Source: Luscinia megarhynchos (taxonomy: Eukaryota > Chordata > Aves > Passeriformes > Turdidae). Taken from it: 64,000 nt of DNA. A program made the translations under genes and the position numbers. The DNA is taken from the NCBI GenBank assembly GCA_034336665.1, contig CM067570.1, forward strand, positions 14,801,502 through 14,865,501, written 5' to 3'. Positions 11,833 to 24,900 of this stretch are shown one piece after another. The notes under the pieces are model-generated. The model saw only the letters and a list, made by a program, of their open reading frames with translations. It was not told the origin of the DNA and searched no databases. The first letter of the stretch is position 1. Every line of letters begins with the position of its first letter.

Positions 11833-12571
11833 TGTCACTGTCCAAGGGTCTCTTTGTGCCCGAGACCACTCAGATGGACGTAGGAGGGTGGTTTGGGGCG
11901 CAGGGAATTCTTGAAGCTGCCGAAGAGAAACTGCAGGAGACAGTCGTCCGGGAGCCCAAGGCTTGTTTATTTTTTGTTATCTATAAAGTGTTCTTGCTCA
12001 CGAGCAGCAGTCTGCTCACACCATGTCCAGGACGAAAGTCTGCCCACAAAAGGCTGGACTTATCTTTTGTACTCTAAACTACGTATTCTATGTTTACAAT
12101 AACTTTCCAATACTACAAAGTCTTATTACTATGTTCAGTTTTGTCCCCAACCAATCTGTGATTCCCAGTATCCCCCACCAACATGGAGAACAAGAAGAAG
12201 AAGAAGAAAGAAGGACACCACACCCCAAATCCTCCATCTTGGCTTTGTGGGCTGATAATATAAACAATCCCAAAAACTACTTTTTCTACATGCTAACTAT
12301 CTAATTCACACTCTAGTTTCACTGAAAACTTGCATTTCTTGTCTGAGAGGAGGCAGATGTTCCCATGGAGCTAGATTCAGCTCTCGGACCCCCCTGGCTT
12401 TACTCGGGGTCTCACAGGGGTCTGACAGCGGGGGTTCTCGCACCCACAGAAGGTCCAGAGGGACTCCCTGGACCCCCACACTAGTGGCACAGATATCTGC
12501 AGTACACTTAAGACCATAGGTGAATCCATCTCTGCCCAAGGCATCTCCTTTCTTCACTCACATTTCCTACA
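11833..12571 (-). mobile_element. Solo-LTR-like block of an avian endogenous retrovirus
   Basis: Read on the minus strand, the block has the layout of an LTR: a roughly 600-base U3-like part with a GC-rich section (about 12390-12475), a TATA-like TTTATAG and an AATAAA polyadenylation signal (plus-strand tttatt at 11966-11971), then about 130 bases of R/U5-like sequence ending near 11833. The plus strand starts TG and ends CA over the chosen borders, but I could not find a convincing target-site duplication, so both ends are approximate. No primer binding site, gag, pol or env sequence follows on either side, so it looks like a solo LTR left by recombination. Sequence around 12090-12260, including an AAG repeat, resembles LTRs I associate with songbirds, from memory only. 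The family name is not assigned. Confidence 0.6.
12192..12213 (+). repeat. (AAG)n microsatellite inside the LTR
   Basis: A run of AAG units with one interruption lies within the LTR-like block. Its location suggests it belongs to the element rather than arising after insertion. Confidence 0.8.
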
Positions 12572-14200
12572 TTTTCTACCTAGCTCAAGAGTTGTGATAC
12601 TTTGCTTTCAGCACCTTCTGGGAATGAAATTTCTCTCTCTGGAATAGAGATGGAGGCTTGGGAGCCGGGATAAAATCTTCACCCTTTTCATTAATTCATC
12701 CCACACAGGACAAAGCCCCATCCTCCATGCAGTGGTGTTTCTGCAGTCATTAGTACTGCACAAATCAATGCTACAGCTCACTAGTGAGTAGCTCATGGCA
12801 GCTAAAACAGCCAAGCTCTAAAAAAGCCTTTCTCCCACGCTTTTCATGTTATCCAAATCCATCAAGGAATAATTTATTTTTCTGAATTATTTTTTATATC
12901 CATTGACATGTTTCCTTCACAGTTAACTTTACTCAAAGGAGGAAATGGCCTAGTCCCTATTTTTTATTGCAGACAAGGAATTTGCATTCTCTCCTCTAAT
13001 CTTTCACACCATGAAAACAGATGTGTAGATGTGGCATGATATTTTGGGACTCCCTCTTCTTGCTTTCCAGACTCTGTGCCCTGTCACTAGGCTGCTGAAC
13101 TGGGTCAGTCCCTCTGGTAAGTCACTTTCTCCCTCTACAGACCTCGGTTTCTCTCTTTTATAAACTGCATTTGGGTTCCTGGGCGAGAAGACGACTCAGA
13201 GAACACAATATTAATAGCAGCACAAAGACTACTACCAGGTGTACACTAAAATTCAGGAGATTCTTAACCTTGCCTTGGTTAAGGCAACCTTTGTGGTTTG
13301 TGGTTTCCACCTAGGTGTTCTTTAGACCCTTGAGCAGTGCTGGGAGATCCACATGTGCTGGGACAGAAAACTGCCTCCTGCATGCTTTGGGCATGTATTC
13401 CAGCTCTGGAGAGCAGAGGGAGCCACCACACACAGATTTGTGGAGAGTGAGTGGTCCTATGTGCAGCTGCAGATGTTCTCCTGCATGGGGGCAAGACCTG
13501 AAGCCCAGACATCACTGTCCCAGGGCTTCAGGACAAGCAGCAAAACTGCATGTCAGCCAGACATGAGAGGGAATGAGCCCCCAAGAGGGAGGGGCTGGGG
13601 GATGAGGACGTTGGAGACACACAGACCCTCTCCTCAAATGGACTCTGGAGAAGCTAGAGGAGAACATGCATCTCTGGAGTGCTGGGCTGTATCAATCCTG
13701 GACACCCAGGACTGGGCAGGTATTAGAGCAATTGCTAGAAAAGCAGCAAGCTCTGCTGGAGACAAATAGAGGAGAAAGGTTTAGTGACTGCAAGCTGCTT
13801 CATGTCACAGTTTCATTGTTATTGAAATCAGTGTTGACTCAAGGAATGAACTCAAAGATCTTCTTCACTTCCCCTCTCCTGCCCCCAGTTTATGGAGTGG
13901 AAGACCAGAAGCAGATGAGCAGTAGCCCTGCTTTACCAGCACAAGGTATCACATGCTGCAGCAAAAGCTTACCAGTACTGGGGTAAGATGATTTTCCTCT
14001 GGTATCCAGAAATATCAAAACTTTCTGAAGATAAATGCCATTTTAGAGGTAAGGGGGAAATCTGATTGGACTTCAGTTGCCTAAACTGCAGCCCAAATGT
14101 GTTTTTCCTTACAAGATCTCAAAGTGCTTTATTTCTAAATCTGTATCATGGTGTGTCTCTTTCTGGTAGTCTGCAAAGATCAGGCATCCATTCTCCCTCT
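12572..14200. other. Non-coding sequence, no gene seen
   Basis: Open frames up to 138 codons (13353-13769, plus strand) overlap others in different frames and carry no motif, so I read them as chance frames in a mildly GC-richer stretch. No repeat family or RNA gene is recognised. Confidence 0.5.
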
Positions 14201-14223
14201 TAGGACCGCAGAGTTCCTAGAAA

Positions 14224-14370
14224 ACTACAAATCCCCCAAGACAAACAAAAGTTGACACTTTTTTGACACTAGATGCCACTCCTGTTTGGGTAGTTTAATG
14301 GGAGATGTAGTCAATCTGATTACTAGCTTATAGAAGACAACACAGGCTGGGACAACAATTCCCAGGAGGC
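14224..14370. promoter_or_regulatory. Cluster of three ACTACAA-TCCC motifs (ZNF143/THAP11-like)
   Basis: Three related motifs lie within 150 bases: actacaaatccccc from 14224, gggagatgtagt at 14300-14311 (reverse orientation, ACTACATCTCCC) and acaacaattcccaggaggc at 14352-14370. They resemble the ACTACAATTCCCAGAATGC-type site bound by ZNF143 and THAP11. None is a perfect match, and the region lacks a CpG island, so they could also be pieces of an old repeat carrying this motif. Confidence 0.25.
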
Positions 14371-14471
14371 AACATAATGATGAAGCTGAAACTAAGCGCT
14401 AAAATTACCTCAGAGAAAGGGATCCTCTGGAGGCAGTCTCAGATATGAAGTGCTTCAATTATTTACCTTTT

Positions 14472-14500
14472 AAATGTCAAAACAAGATGTTTTGACATTT
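14472..14500. repeat. Perfect inverted repeat, 13-bp arms, 3-base spacer
   Basis: The left arm aaatgtcaaaaca at 14472-14484 and the right arm tgttttgacattt at 14488-14500 are exact reverse complements, separated by aga. An extra copy of the right-arm core, ttttgacattt, follows at 14519-14529, and aaatgtca recurs at 14607-14614. A hairpin, a dimeric protein-binding site or the relic of a small palindromic element are all possible. Confidence 0.85.
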
Positions 14501-14552
14501 GCTACTAATAAAAAACACTTTTGACATTTTCTGTAGATTAGAAATTCTGGAA

Positions 14553-14570
14553 TTTTTTTTTTTTTTTTTT
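14553..14570 (+). repeat. Poly-T run (18)
   Basis: An uninterrupted run of 18 T. On the minus strand it could be the A-tail of a retroposed sequence, but no retroposed body is recognised next to it. Confidence 0.9.
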
Positions 14571-17500
14571 CTTTAACCTCATGTTTGGAACCTAAAACAA
14601 ATTTTCAAATGTCAGATTTCCCCTTGGGATGGAAATTCATAATTTTTTCTCAGCTCTAGTTGTGATGCTTGGAATTACCTCTGAGAGCCAAGGGACCTAC
14701 AGTGCAAACACTGAAACAGTGTGCAGGCTTAGGCAGAGGAGAATTCCCTCCCTTTGTTCTGTATTTTGAAATAGTAGTCTTTCTTAATTCTATGCCTCCT
14801 TTATCTGATATAGTTTAGCAAAGTAGACATTTCCATCTAATAACTTTCTTCTTTACTATAGAGCAATCCCCTTCCTTATTTAACTGTGCCTAGATCATGT
14901 GTGCAAATTTTCCAGGAAAGAGAAAAGGATCTTACTGCTGCAGTTGGGACCTGTGGATGAAATTTCTCTTTTATACAGTTCAGGCTGAGGTTCTGTACAC
15001 CCCATGGCCATTCCCTGGACAGCCAACAGAGGTCTGGATTCTTAAGATTGGCAACATCTTGTCTGGATATCCCACATCCAACCCCAGTTCCAGACCGGGA
15101 GTTGACCCTTGCTATCTGCCCTGTCAGCAGGAAGTGCATTACACCTGGGACAAACTGAAAAGCAATAAAATATGCTGACTCTTGTACAGCAACCAAGACA
15201 TGAGAAACACACATCTTTTTCCAAAGATTCTGCTAATATAGTCAGGTGTCAAATCCCTGTTAAACAAGGTTTGGATGTGATACTGGAGGCCCAAAGGAGC
15301 TTTTATCTGACCAAACTTTGTGCTTTTAAGTAAGAGGAGGGTAGATGAGGGGAACAGAGCATGTTGCTGGGGCAATATAAAAAAAAGAGTCTATGAATAA
15401 AAAGTGGTGTGTTCCCTTGTGCTAGCAAACCAAGGCACTGAGTAGATTGCCCTTGGATTTGGCAGTGTGAGGAAGGAATGTCTGAGCCTGTGATCAGACC
15501 CATGAGGGGCTGCTCAAGCTCATTCCTGTGCCTTTGCAGACAGCCTGTTCCTCCAAGATGCCCCACATGAGTGGTTACTGCACAAAATTTCAGTGTTAGC
15601 ACTGAACATGAAATCAGACAGGCCACTCACCCACAGCAGAGCTGCTGATACTGAGGACTGCTCTGTCTGATGATGCCAACCAGTGGCAGCTGCTCTAGGA
15701 TAAGTGCAAGAAGCCCCTAGACAAAACTCATAGGTTATGTGAAGACTTTTGATAGTCAGAATACCTTGTATCCTACAGCTGGAGGAAGTGTTTTACTTTT
15801 TGTTTAGAATTAACTGTTGCAATCCCAAGTGCTCAAGATCTTACTGAACATGTCAAATCTTTGATTGACTATATCAGTGTTCATGTTCATGAATCATGTT
15901 CTCTAGAATATATATCCTAAATAGATACCCTAAATAAATCTGGCAAGGCATGTATATCCTAAAGAAAAAGTGAGTAAAGGTAAAGCAGGTCTGATGGCAT
16001 GCCAAAGAGTGAACAAGCAATCATTAGGAAGGGTGAGGAAAGAGAAGAGTTGTCACCATCTTTCCTTTACAGAACAGTGGCTTCAAAAAGAATCTGAAGT
16101 AATCTTGATGACTACTTGAAAATTGACCAGTGCTGGCTCCAGAGCACATTCCTGACTGGGTGCTAGTAGCAAAGGATGCTTTTGGACTTCAACAGATAGT
16201 CTGGAGCTCCTGTCACAGATTTGCCTATGCAGGGGTGTGCAGCATTGTTCAATGCAATTAACTGGGGGGTTGAATGTACAGCTGATGTTTAAATTTACTG
16301 GACCCCTGGTTAGACTATCTCATTTGGTATTAATGTGGCTTCAGCCTGATATACCTTAATTCACTCTGGGAGTGAGGTTGATTACTTAAATCTTAGGAAA
16401 AGAAGTGCATTCAAGATAGAATTTCAATGATCTTAGGGACAAAAGAATTTGTCCAAGTCATTTTGAATTAAATAATCTGCTTGGAAAAATGCTAATTCAG
16501 ATTCCTTTTTTTTTTTCCTTAAATGTTTCTTTGCAAATAAATCTGTGCAGATAATGGTTTTCTCATCCTGTGAAGCTCTCTGAGACTTCAGAATTTTTTC
16601 ATGTCCCACCACAGGATAAACCCAAATGCTTTTGTAGTGGTTTTGGTTCATTTAGTTGGGATTTTTGGGGCTTTTGCTCTCTCTTCCCTTCCTCTCCCTG
16701 AACAAACAAACAAAAACTATTTCTCTCTGGAAAAGAATCAGCTGACTAAAATAGCAGAGATTGGCTGGGGAAGGAGCCATTGCTCTCATGAAGTCAACAC
16801 AAGCCTTAAGACAATCTTTCAACTTTTTATGGTTATGAATGAGACCCCAAAACATCATCCTCATAGTTGAGACCAGGTCATACTTATGCCTAGACACATA
16901 TATCCCATATTAGCAGCTATTCTGGCCTGAAACAATCTACATTTGATCAGAAATTTCACCATCAAGCTGGGAAACCCACCTTTATTGAATGTTTGGATTT
17001 AGTTTATTTTATAATGATGCTTTCTTGTAAAATGATGTGTGGTGAGCAAGTTGGAACAGAAACATTTTCTATTGAACACCCTTGTAGCCAGCAGTCCTGT
17101 CTGTCTGCAAGATGTTTTTCCCTGGTCTGTGATCTTTCTATCATAGCCAATGTCTATCTCATGGGCTGTGCTTACATATTTGATTTTTGTGTCCTTTCTT
17201 GTTGGACAGCCTAAACAATGCCACTCTCTGAGAGGTTTAGAAAGAACCATATCCAAGGGGGCTCTACTGTCACACTCTTCCACTGACCCAGACCTAAGCA
17301 AAGAACATAACAAAAGTCTGAGAAACCCAAGATAAGGGACTAAGTAATGATGAGTGAGTCTAGACAAAGGTCATCTAAATCCTTAGGCTTGTTTAAGATT
17401 GTTGAATCTCATTCCTAAATTGCCACTAGTTTCTCCAGGACTGATGAACACAAAATTATTTGGGGACTAGAATTCTGATAGCAAAGTTGCTGTCAAAGTC

Positions 17501-18930
17501 TACGTAGCCAAAAGAATAAATGCCTTCCATGAGTTTTATGCCATGAATGAAAAGAAGTAATATGGAGCCTAATAATCAAACTTATTTTTTTAACTACAGG
17601 GAGGAAGGAAAAAAGAACTTGAGAGCATTTTCATTCAAAACTGGAATCTGCAAGTAACAGAAGCAAAAAGAATATATCCAATATAATTCATGACAACTTA
17701 TGACAAGCTGTTGATATAGCCTGGTCAATGAGGTTGTAGAAACTCCATTTCTCTCCTCAGTGTGTGTAAGGAAGCAAAAATGCAAGCATACATGTCTAAA
17801 AAGTGGCTTCTTAATAAGGATGACCAAGGAGAGCAGCCTGCCAAAGCCACTTCACTTGCCAAAGCCAATAGCTTGAAGTTAGATTAGAATAGTCAGCAGG
17901 ACAGCTCCTTGGGTTTTTGATTTCGGGTTGTTTGGATTTTTTATCTAGAGGAATTAGTATTACTTCAGCCTCACTGCTTTGAACTGGTGGATCTTTGTCA
18001 ACAGGATTGAGAAATAACCAATCATTGCTCTGAAACTACTTTGGTGCCAGAGCTGCAAATGGTCCCAGTAAAGGAAATCAGTCAGAAATTTGATCATTTG
18101 ATGCTTCACTGATTTTGAAGAAGATAGCAATGCCTCATACCCAGCAACATCTGAACAGTGTTGATCAGAGCTCTGACCTTCTGTGGAGAGGAGGAGCTTG
18201 TGGAACAATGTCATTTTAACAAGGCACCTTAATGCTGTAGTCCTGATCAGCTCCAGCTTTCTGATGGAGTAACACCTATGTGGTGTATCTTTACACATTA
18301 CCCCTTGGTAGTACAGATTAAAGTCCCTTCTCTGTCCTAAACTTCAGGAATATGGGTCAAAAAAAGACCAAGATGGCTTTGCTAGGGTGGCTTAAGTAAA
18401 AACAACAACATCCCTGGTGAGAAGCTCGCTCGGCCAAGAACTTTTCAGGGATGCAAACACATTTACTTTATGTCACATTGCATCATGTCCTCATTCAGTC
18501 ATCCTCTAAATTAGCCTATGACTACATGCAGCTGTCTGTTTTTCTCTGATTTTTCACTGGAAGAGACTTAGGGTCACTGAAAATTCAACCAGAATGGAGC
18601 AAGGAGGGTGCCTGTGTCAGGGGGCAAACCCAAAGGCTGCCAGCATGGGCTGGGAAAGGGGCAGCTTGTTTGGACAGCTGGGACAGTTGCTTATTCAGTG
18701 TGTTTCCCTCTGTCCATGGCCAGTTTGCAGTGTGCTATAAGACCCTTGGTAAACTTGATGAGGAAGCAGGAATAGAAACAAGACTGAAATTCCCAAGTAG
18801 GTCAGGGAGGGTAAAATTTCAATCTGCCTACTTTACTGGAGAACATATGAAGGGACAGGACAATATCTATGACACAGACTTGGCAAATTCAGAGCCAAAT
18901 TAACAACATAAAGTTTGGGTGGACGATTTT
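14571..18930. other. Unique non-coding sequence, no gene seen
   Basis: No feature is recognised. Two open frames read somewhat like protein (minus strand 17960-18298; plus strand to 18903 after an acceptor-like AG at 18722-18723), but neither has a family motif. Minor repeats: tatatcctaaa twice near 15905-15965 and tgccaaagcca twice near 17840-17870. A T11 run lies at 16506-16516. Confidence 0.5.
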
Positions 18931-18931
18931 C

Positions 18932-18953
18932 TTTTTTTTTTTTTTTTTTTTTT
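18932..18953 (+). repeat. Poly-T run (22)
   Basis: An uninterrupted run of 22 T, the longest homopolymer seen in the window. No adjacent retroelement body is recognised. Confidence 0.9.
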
Positions 18954-21900
18954 ACCTGAGGAACATTTGGAGCTTAATTTGTAGGAAGGACAACAGTGAG
19001 TTAGCCTTGCAATTCCTGGTAATGGGAATCTGGCAACCCTTCCACATAGACTGGGGGTCTATCTGAATGCTGTGAACAGAAAGGCAGCCATACATTTGTC
19101 TTGCAGTAAGGACAGAAAGAAAAAATGAAGAAGGATTTTTCTTCTCCTCTCCATAAAACTTGAGCATTCATACTCAAAGTAATTGCAGACAGCCCTGGGA
19201 CCTGTAGAAAAGACTGGCAACTGGCTGAAAGCACCATAACTTAGAGCACTAAAATGAGGAGAACTTAGGAAAAAACAGAAATAGAATAATAGAAAGTGCT
19301 TCATCAAGTAAATTCCCAGCATCCAGCTCAGAGAGAGGTGAAAAGGGTTGAGCAAATGGATTGAGATTTCTGGGGCCAAATGAAGAGAAAACATAAGGGA
19401 AGAATAGGAGTGTATAAAAGCAGCTGATGCCTTCCAGTAAATCTTTCAGTGCTTGCTTGTCAGGAGCAGTTCTGTTCTGCACTGCTGATGTCTGTAATCT
19501 GCCCCTTTCTCTTGATGCTTCCTGCTAGGGATGCTCACTGAATGACCTCTTTTGTTTTCCAGTGGCTTGTGCTTAGGGAGGAAAGCAAACATATCTTCTT
19601 AAATTCAATAGTTGTGGTGGGGAAGATAAAAAACAGTATTTTGAGCTTTAAGGCAAAAGTAGCATATTTAGTATCCTATTCTGGAAGTGATCCAGATGAA
19701 AACTCTCCTGGGTGTAAAATATTTGCCCAGGTTTACTTACATCTCACCTCAGGTGTTTGCCTGCTCTGTATCCAACTGATCTGCGGTGTGTGCTCATGAA
19801 TCTTAATTCTGCAATTTCATGGAAACTGAAACCCATCATCTGAAAATCTGATACTTTCAGATCAGCTGAAGCTTCTTAGAAGCTCATACAGGACACAGCT
19901 TTAAGGCACCACATCCAAACTTCTCTGAATTTATTGAGGGTAGGTTTGGATTCAAGGCTGTGGAAGATTGACTGTACCTCACAAGGAGAATGTACCTAAA
20001 GTTCTCAGAGGCAGCAGTGTCCTGTCAGTGAGCATTCACTTTCTCATATGCCACTGAGTTTGGAGAATAAAGATTATTCCCAGATTCTGTGGAAATTCTG
20101 CTATGAATCTGGGAAAGGATTCTCAGATCCTGCCTAATCACACAACAATTTTTCCAAAATTGTAATCACAGCTTTTATAACTGTTCACCAAAATCTGCTT
20201 TTCTCTTTGGTTTCTGCTCTCCTGTCACTGTGTATTAACCTGAAGAGCCTAAATGCAATAACCCCTGCAAGGGGATCCCTCCAATAATTACAGTCCTACA
20301 AAGGAGACTATCCATTCCTGCTGAATGTGTTCCCAACAGTGTTTTCCCAGCATTGTTTGTAGGTCATTTTCTGCACAAAGAAAATCACTGCAGCTTGTTT
20401 AACAGGAGAAGGAATGGGAGCTCCTTCTTGAAATGCCTTATATACAAAAGGGCAATTAAGGATATGTCCATACAGCCTGCTTGTGCCCTCTCCCTTCACA
20501 AGTAAAAGTCATATTTCTATAGTAAAGTTGCAATACAGACTTTTGGACCCTGCAGTCAGACACCATACAAACAAATAAGAGTTCTCAGCTATCATCACCT
20601 CCAGCTAAAATTATAACAACTGAATTATTTCCAATTTACTCAAAGGCAATGTTAGTTGAAAAGATTAAAAGAGTTTATTTTTGTCTTTTGCTTTTTTTTT
20701 TTATATAAGTTTTTTCAAAGAATAAATCTCCTTTAGCAGGGATGGAAATTCCTTCTAGCACTTGGTTTAGAAGACACAACGAAAAAAAGCACACTGTTTA
20801 TTTTTATTTTTTAATAATTAATGTGGTTGGATTGGTCACTTCCCAGAAATGCTTCAGCCTGTTTGATGCTGATGAAATTGTGGTGAAATTAAAGAAAAGA
20901 AGAGGTTCAGCACTTACACAAACTGTCCAGTTTCTAAGGCATCTGGTGTTGGTATGAAAATTAAATATGGCTATCATGCACCACACATGATGGGACCCAC
21001 TTTTACTGTTGTGAATCCAGATGCTATAAACCAGACACATCCTGGAAGCTGATTAAGCACCACTTGGTGAGCCTAAATCCAATGAAGAACAGCATGGTGT
21101 TGTCAGAGCAGGAGCCAAGCATGACTCCTATGGTCATTTTTTCATTTTTTTTTGAGAAAGGACTAATGTTGGGGGTTTCATTGGGCAGAAAAAGGACATG
21201 CCATTGCATAAATGTGTGAAAATGCATCATTTTGTGCCATCTATAGCTGGAGAATGATTCAAGAAACAATTGAATAGCAAGGGAGAACTTGGGAAAGGTG
21301 CATGCAGCAGGGCCAGGCTGCAAGGTGGTGGGTCTGACAGGCTGGTGTCCAGATGTGAGATGTGAGCCCTGTTCCCATGGGGCTGTGATGCAGCTGTGCA
21401 CCATTAGCCTTGCCTGGGAATGAGTGCCCAAAGCCAGGAACACTTATATTCCAGAAGCAAAGCCTGGTAGTTGAACACCTCCAGATGGATCATTTGAGTA
21501 AATTTCTTCCAGTTGAGACTTGACCTGGGCCAGGTTTTAAGCACATTCTTGCATAAGCACAGTTTGCAAGTACAAATATGTGGGTTTGGGCACAGCATGC
21601 TCTGCACATGGGTCTTTTCAGGGTGAGACCTTCTAATTGCTGCATTTTCTTCTAGGGGGGCTGCTGCTTCCCAAGAAGTATTTGCATCTATGCTACAGAC
21701 TCTCAGCTAGAGTCCTTTCCCAAAACATTGTGCTTGCTGCAGGGCCAGAAGCCAACAAGTGCTGAGTGGATTTTAGACCCTGCATCATTTTATACCAAAA
21801 AGGTTAGTGATGCCACCACAGCCCACAAGGTGATTTAGTGAGCTGAAAGGCAGAAATAAGTTCAATCTGCAGTGTGCCCACAAGGAAGCCATGTGAGGTG

Positions 21901-24900
21901 AAAGGGATGACATTGTCCTGGTTACCCTCTGGACCCTGGTGTGAAAACAGATATAGCCAAAACAGTATAGGGTAAAAGCTGAAAGCTGCCCACCAGACAA
22001 TGGGAAATTAAAAGCTCTCTAAGACACCAAGATGAGTATCTGCAGCCCCAGCAGTACCAAGAGAAGCTGAACCAGACCTCAATCCATCATCTGTCTACCT
22101 TAATGAAAGCCTGAAGGAAGGAGCATGTCATTTCAGGCTGCTACTTAGGATCTCAATGTCTTTTTCTTGAGTTCATCATTTTCCTTAAAATATCATCTGT
22201 AAGAACCTAGTAATGGCAGTATCCTTTTGTCCAGTTAAGATATCTAGAAGTTAAAGTAGATTGTAAATTGCTGTGGTATTCAAAGGCAATTTTTCATCAG
22301 TAATGTCTTTTTTCCTCATCTGGATGTCTCATTTTTTCACTCAGCTGTAATCATATGAGACTCATTTATAATCTTCATTCTTGGGTAGATACAGCACATT
22401 TACAGTGAAAAATTTCCTGATTTTCAGACATGTCCAGGAGCATCCATCAGATTTCACAAAGGTGCTTTTGGGTTGACAGATAAAATCTGTTCTTCCACAG
22501 CTTTCTAATTCCATTGATTGTTTGTTTCAGTGCAGAAGGAATAACAAAATAAAGAACCAAGCCAACAAACAAAAATAAATATACTCCCCAACAGTATAAT
22601 CCTGGAGATGAAGAACATCCAACCCTCTGGTCCTCTAGTGTCTGTCTAAAGCATCCATAGGCTCAAACACAGTTGTCAGCTTTACTCTGCTGTGGTGACA
22701 GCTCAGGGATTTCATGCAGCATCGTATTTCTGGGAGCAGTTTCCTGGAGAGTAGACCTGAGCTCCTGGGAGAAATGGCTGCACTGTGTGCTTGCTGTGCT
22801 GCACAGAGGGTGTCTGCCTGGGGGGGATCCAGGTGTCCATCTGCACCCTGACTCCCTGCTCCATGGGCAGGTGTGTCCCTGGTTTCGGGAGTTGATAGAT
22901 CAATGTCTCCAGGAAGAACACTCTGTATACCTACAGGCTAATCAACTTCTGCCTCATTTTACAGGCAAGTGCTACCGACCCTTCTGCATGGCTCACACAC
23001 AGAGTGCCACGTGGCTCCTGCTGCCCAGACATCCATCACGAGCCATGTGGGATGTCCAGCACCCCCAGGGAGCCCAGCCAGCACCTGCCTGAGGACAAGC
23101 CTCCCCTCCCCTAATTCTCAAGGCAGTGGAACCTTGCCACAAAGGCACTCAAAACACAGCCTGGTGTGTGTTCAGCTCCCAAGGCAGACAACCAGGCTGG
23201 TTTAGCTGACAAGGAGCAGCTCTGTTACATGAATAAGCACCGTCCTGCAGAACAGGAGCTTCCACACGTGGATTGTTCCAGGACCACGTTGGAGTTAGGC
23301 TGGTGTTATGTGTGCTACAAACAAAACCCATCCGTGCTCCAAAACCAGCCTGCTTTCGTGCTGCCATGGTAAAAAAAGGATTGTTTTCTTCCTGCAGCCT
23401 GATTCAATTTTAAACCCAATTTTTATAGCTCCCTATCTGTATAGGCTTCCAGTAAGACTATTCTCATCTGAGCAAAAACTGTTTTGAGGAAGTTTTACCA
23501 CAAACCCTTAAATACTTTGATAGGATAGTGTCCATTGCACTGACAAACTCAAGGTTAAAAATAGAGTTTACAGGCTTAAGTTTGGCATCCAAGCTGACTG
23601 CAGTATTGCAAAGCAATTTAAAGTCAGCAAAATAATGCTTAACATGTCCTGGATCTCAGATCTCCTTGGAGAAGCGAGTTTAAAAAAAAGGGAAAAAAGC
23701 TAAACAACCACAACATCAGGTCAGATGGTAAAGTACTGCTGCCAAGCCTCATCCTACAAAGTCATTACAGATGCTTCCTGGTCAGTGACAGTCTAAACAA
23801 GCAGTGAAACACTTACAGCTGTAAGCCTGCATGCCTATCCAAAACAGCCTTCTGGAAAGGAAGGTGCATGGTTTCAGAGAAGACTGATGGAGTTAGGATC
23901 CTGTGGCAGTATCAGGGCAAGCCTGAGGTTAAGAGAAAGAGTTGGATGGGGAGATGCATGGGTCTGCCTGTAAGGGATGATGAGAGCAGTTTATTGACCC
24001 TTTGCTGGTCCTATTTGCATTGCTGCTTACAGAGTTTGTAGGGAATTCATATCACTTAGAGGGAAGAAGAAGATTATATTTCCTGTGATTGATAGGAAAG
24101 CTCCTGTCCCTTTTTACTCTTTTTTTTCTCCCAGTGCTTTGCAGCTGAGGTGTAACTAGAGACAGGGTGTGGGACAAGCATACTGGTGGTGCCAGAAGTA
24201 GTGAGAATTTCCCCTGGAGCCCAGCAGGTGTGAGGTACTGATGCCATCCAGATAAATCCCATTGCCAGATTTGGCTTTTTGAAGGATTTTTTCCCCGTTG
24301 CTCAGATCTGGCATGGATTATTTGAGAGAGCTTTTGCTTTTTCCCTAAGAGGTAGGGATATAATCTGTTCTTCAGGACTCTCATTATAACAAAGTCCTCC
24401 CTGAAAGGGAAAGTACCAGGAGAACACCTTATGCTCTCACCATGAGGGTGTGATGGTCCTCCCATTCCCTCAGAATTTTACAACAAGATCTTAAACTTCA
24501 AAAGGACACGTGTGTATTGTGCTGGGAGAAAAACACCAATTCTGAAGATGCTTTTTTACTACAGGTTTCTGCATGGTGGCTTGAAGCTATCAAGATGGAG
24601 AGTTTTATCCATCCAATCTGCTTTTTTCTGTCCACAGTTTGTTGCAGCCTGTTGTAGTGGCACCACACCATCACTGGAAAGCTCCAGCAAAAACAGGTTG
24701 ATGATGTGCACGAAACTCAGTGACTTCATTGGAGATTGACTTTGCAGCACTGGCCACTTGCACAAGGCTTCTCTTACAACACATGCTGTTTTCAGTTGTT
24801 TATGGCTTTGCCAAAGCTGAATGATTGGGTTCAGGTTCTCCATGCTGGATGTATCTCTTCAAGCTGAATTGCTTTTGTTGCTCCTCTTTCACCCTCCAAA

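Noticed and set aside
17960..18298. 112-codon minus-strand frame that reads smoothly
   Set aside because: No splice signals or motif could be tied to it. Similar smooth chance frames occur at 19249-19482, 24800-25006 and 25409-25663, so readability alone is not evidence.
20829..20852. Inverted CCAAT box next to acttcccagaaatgc
   Set aside because: A single loose match without a promoter context. Not distinguishable from chance.
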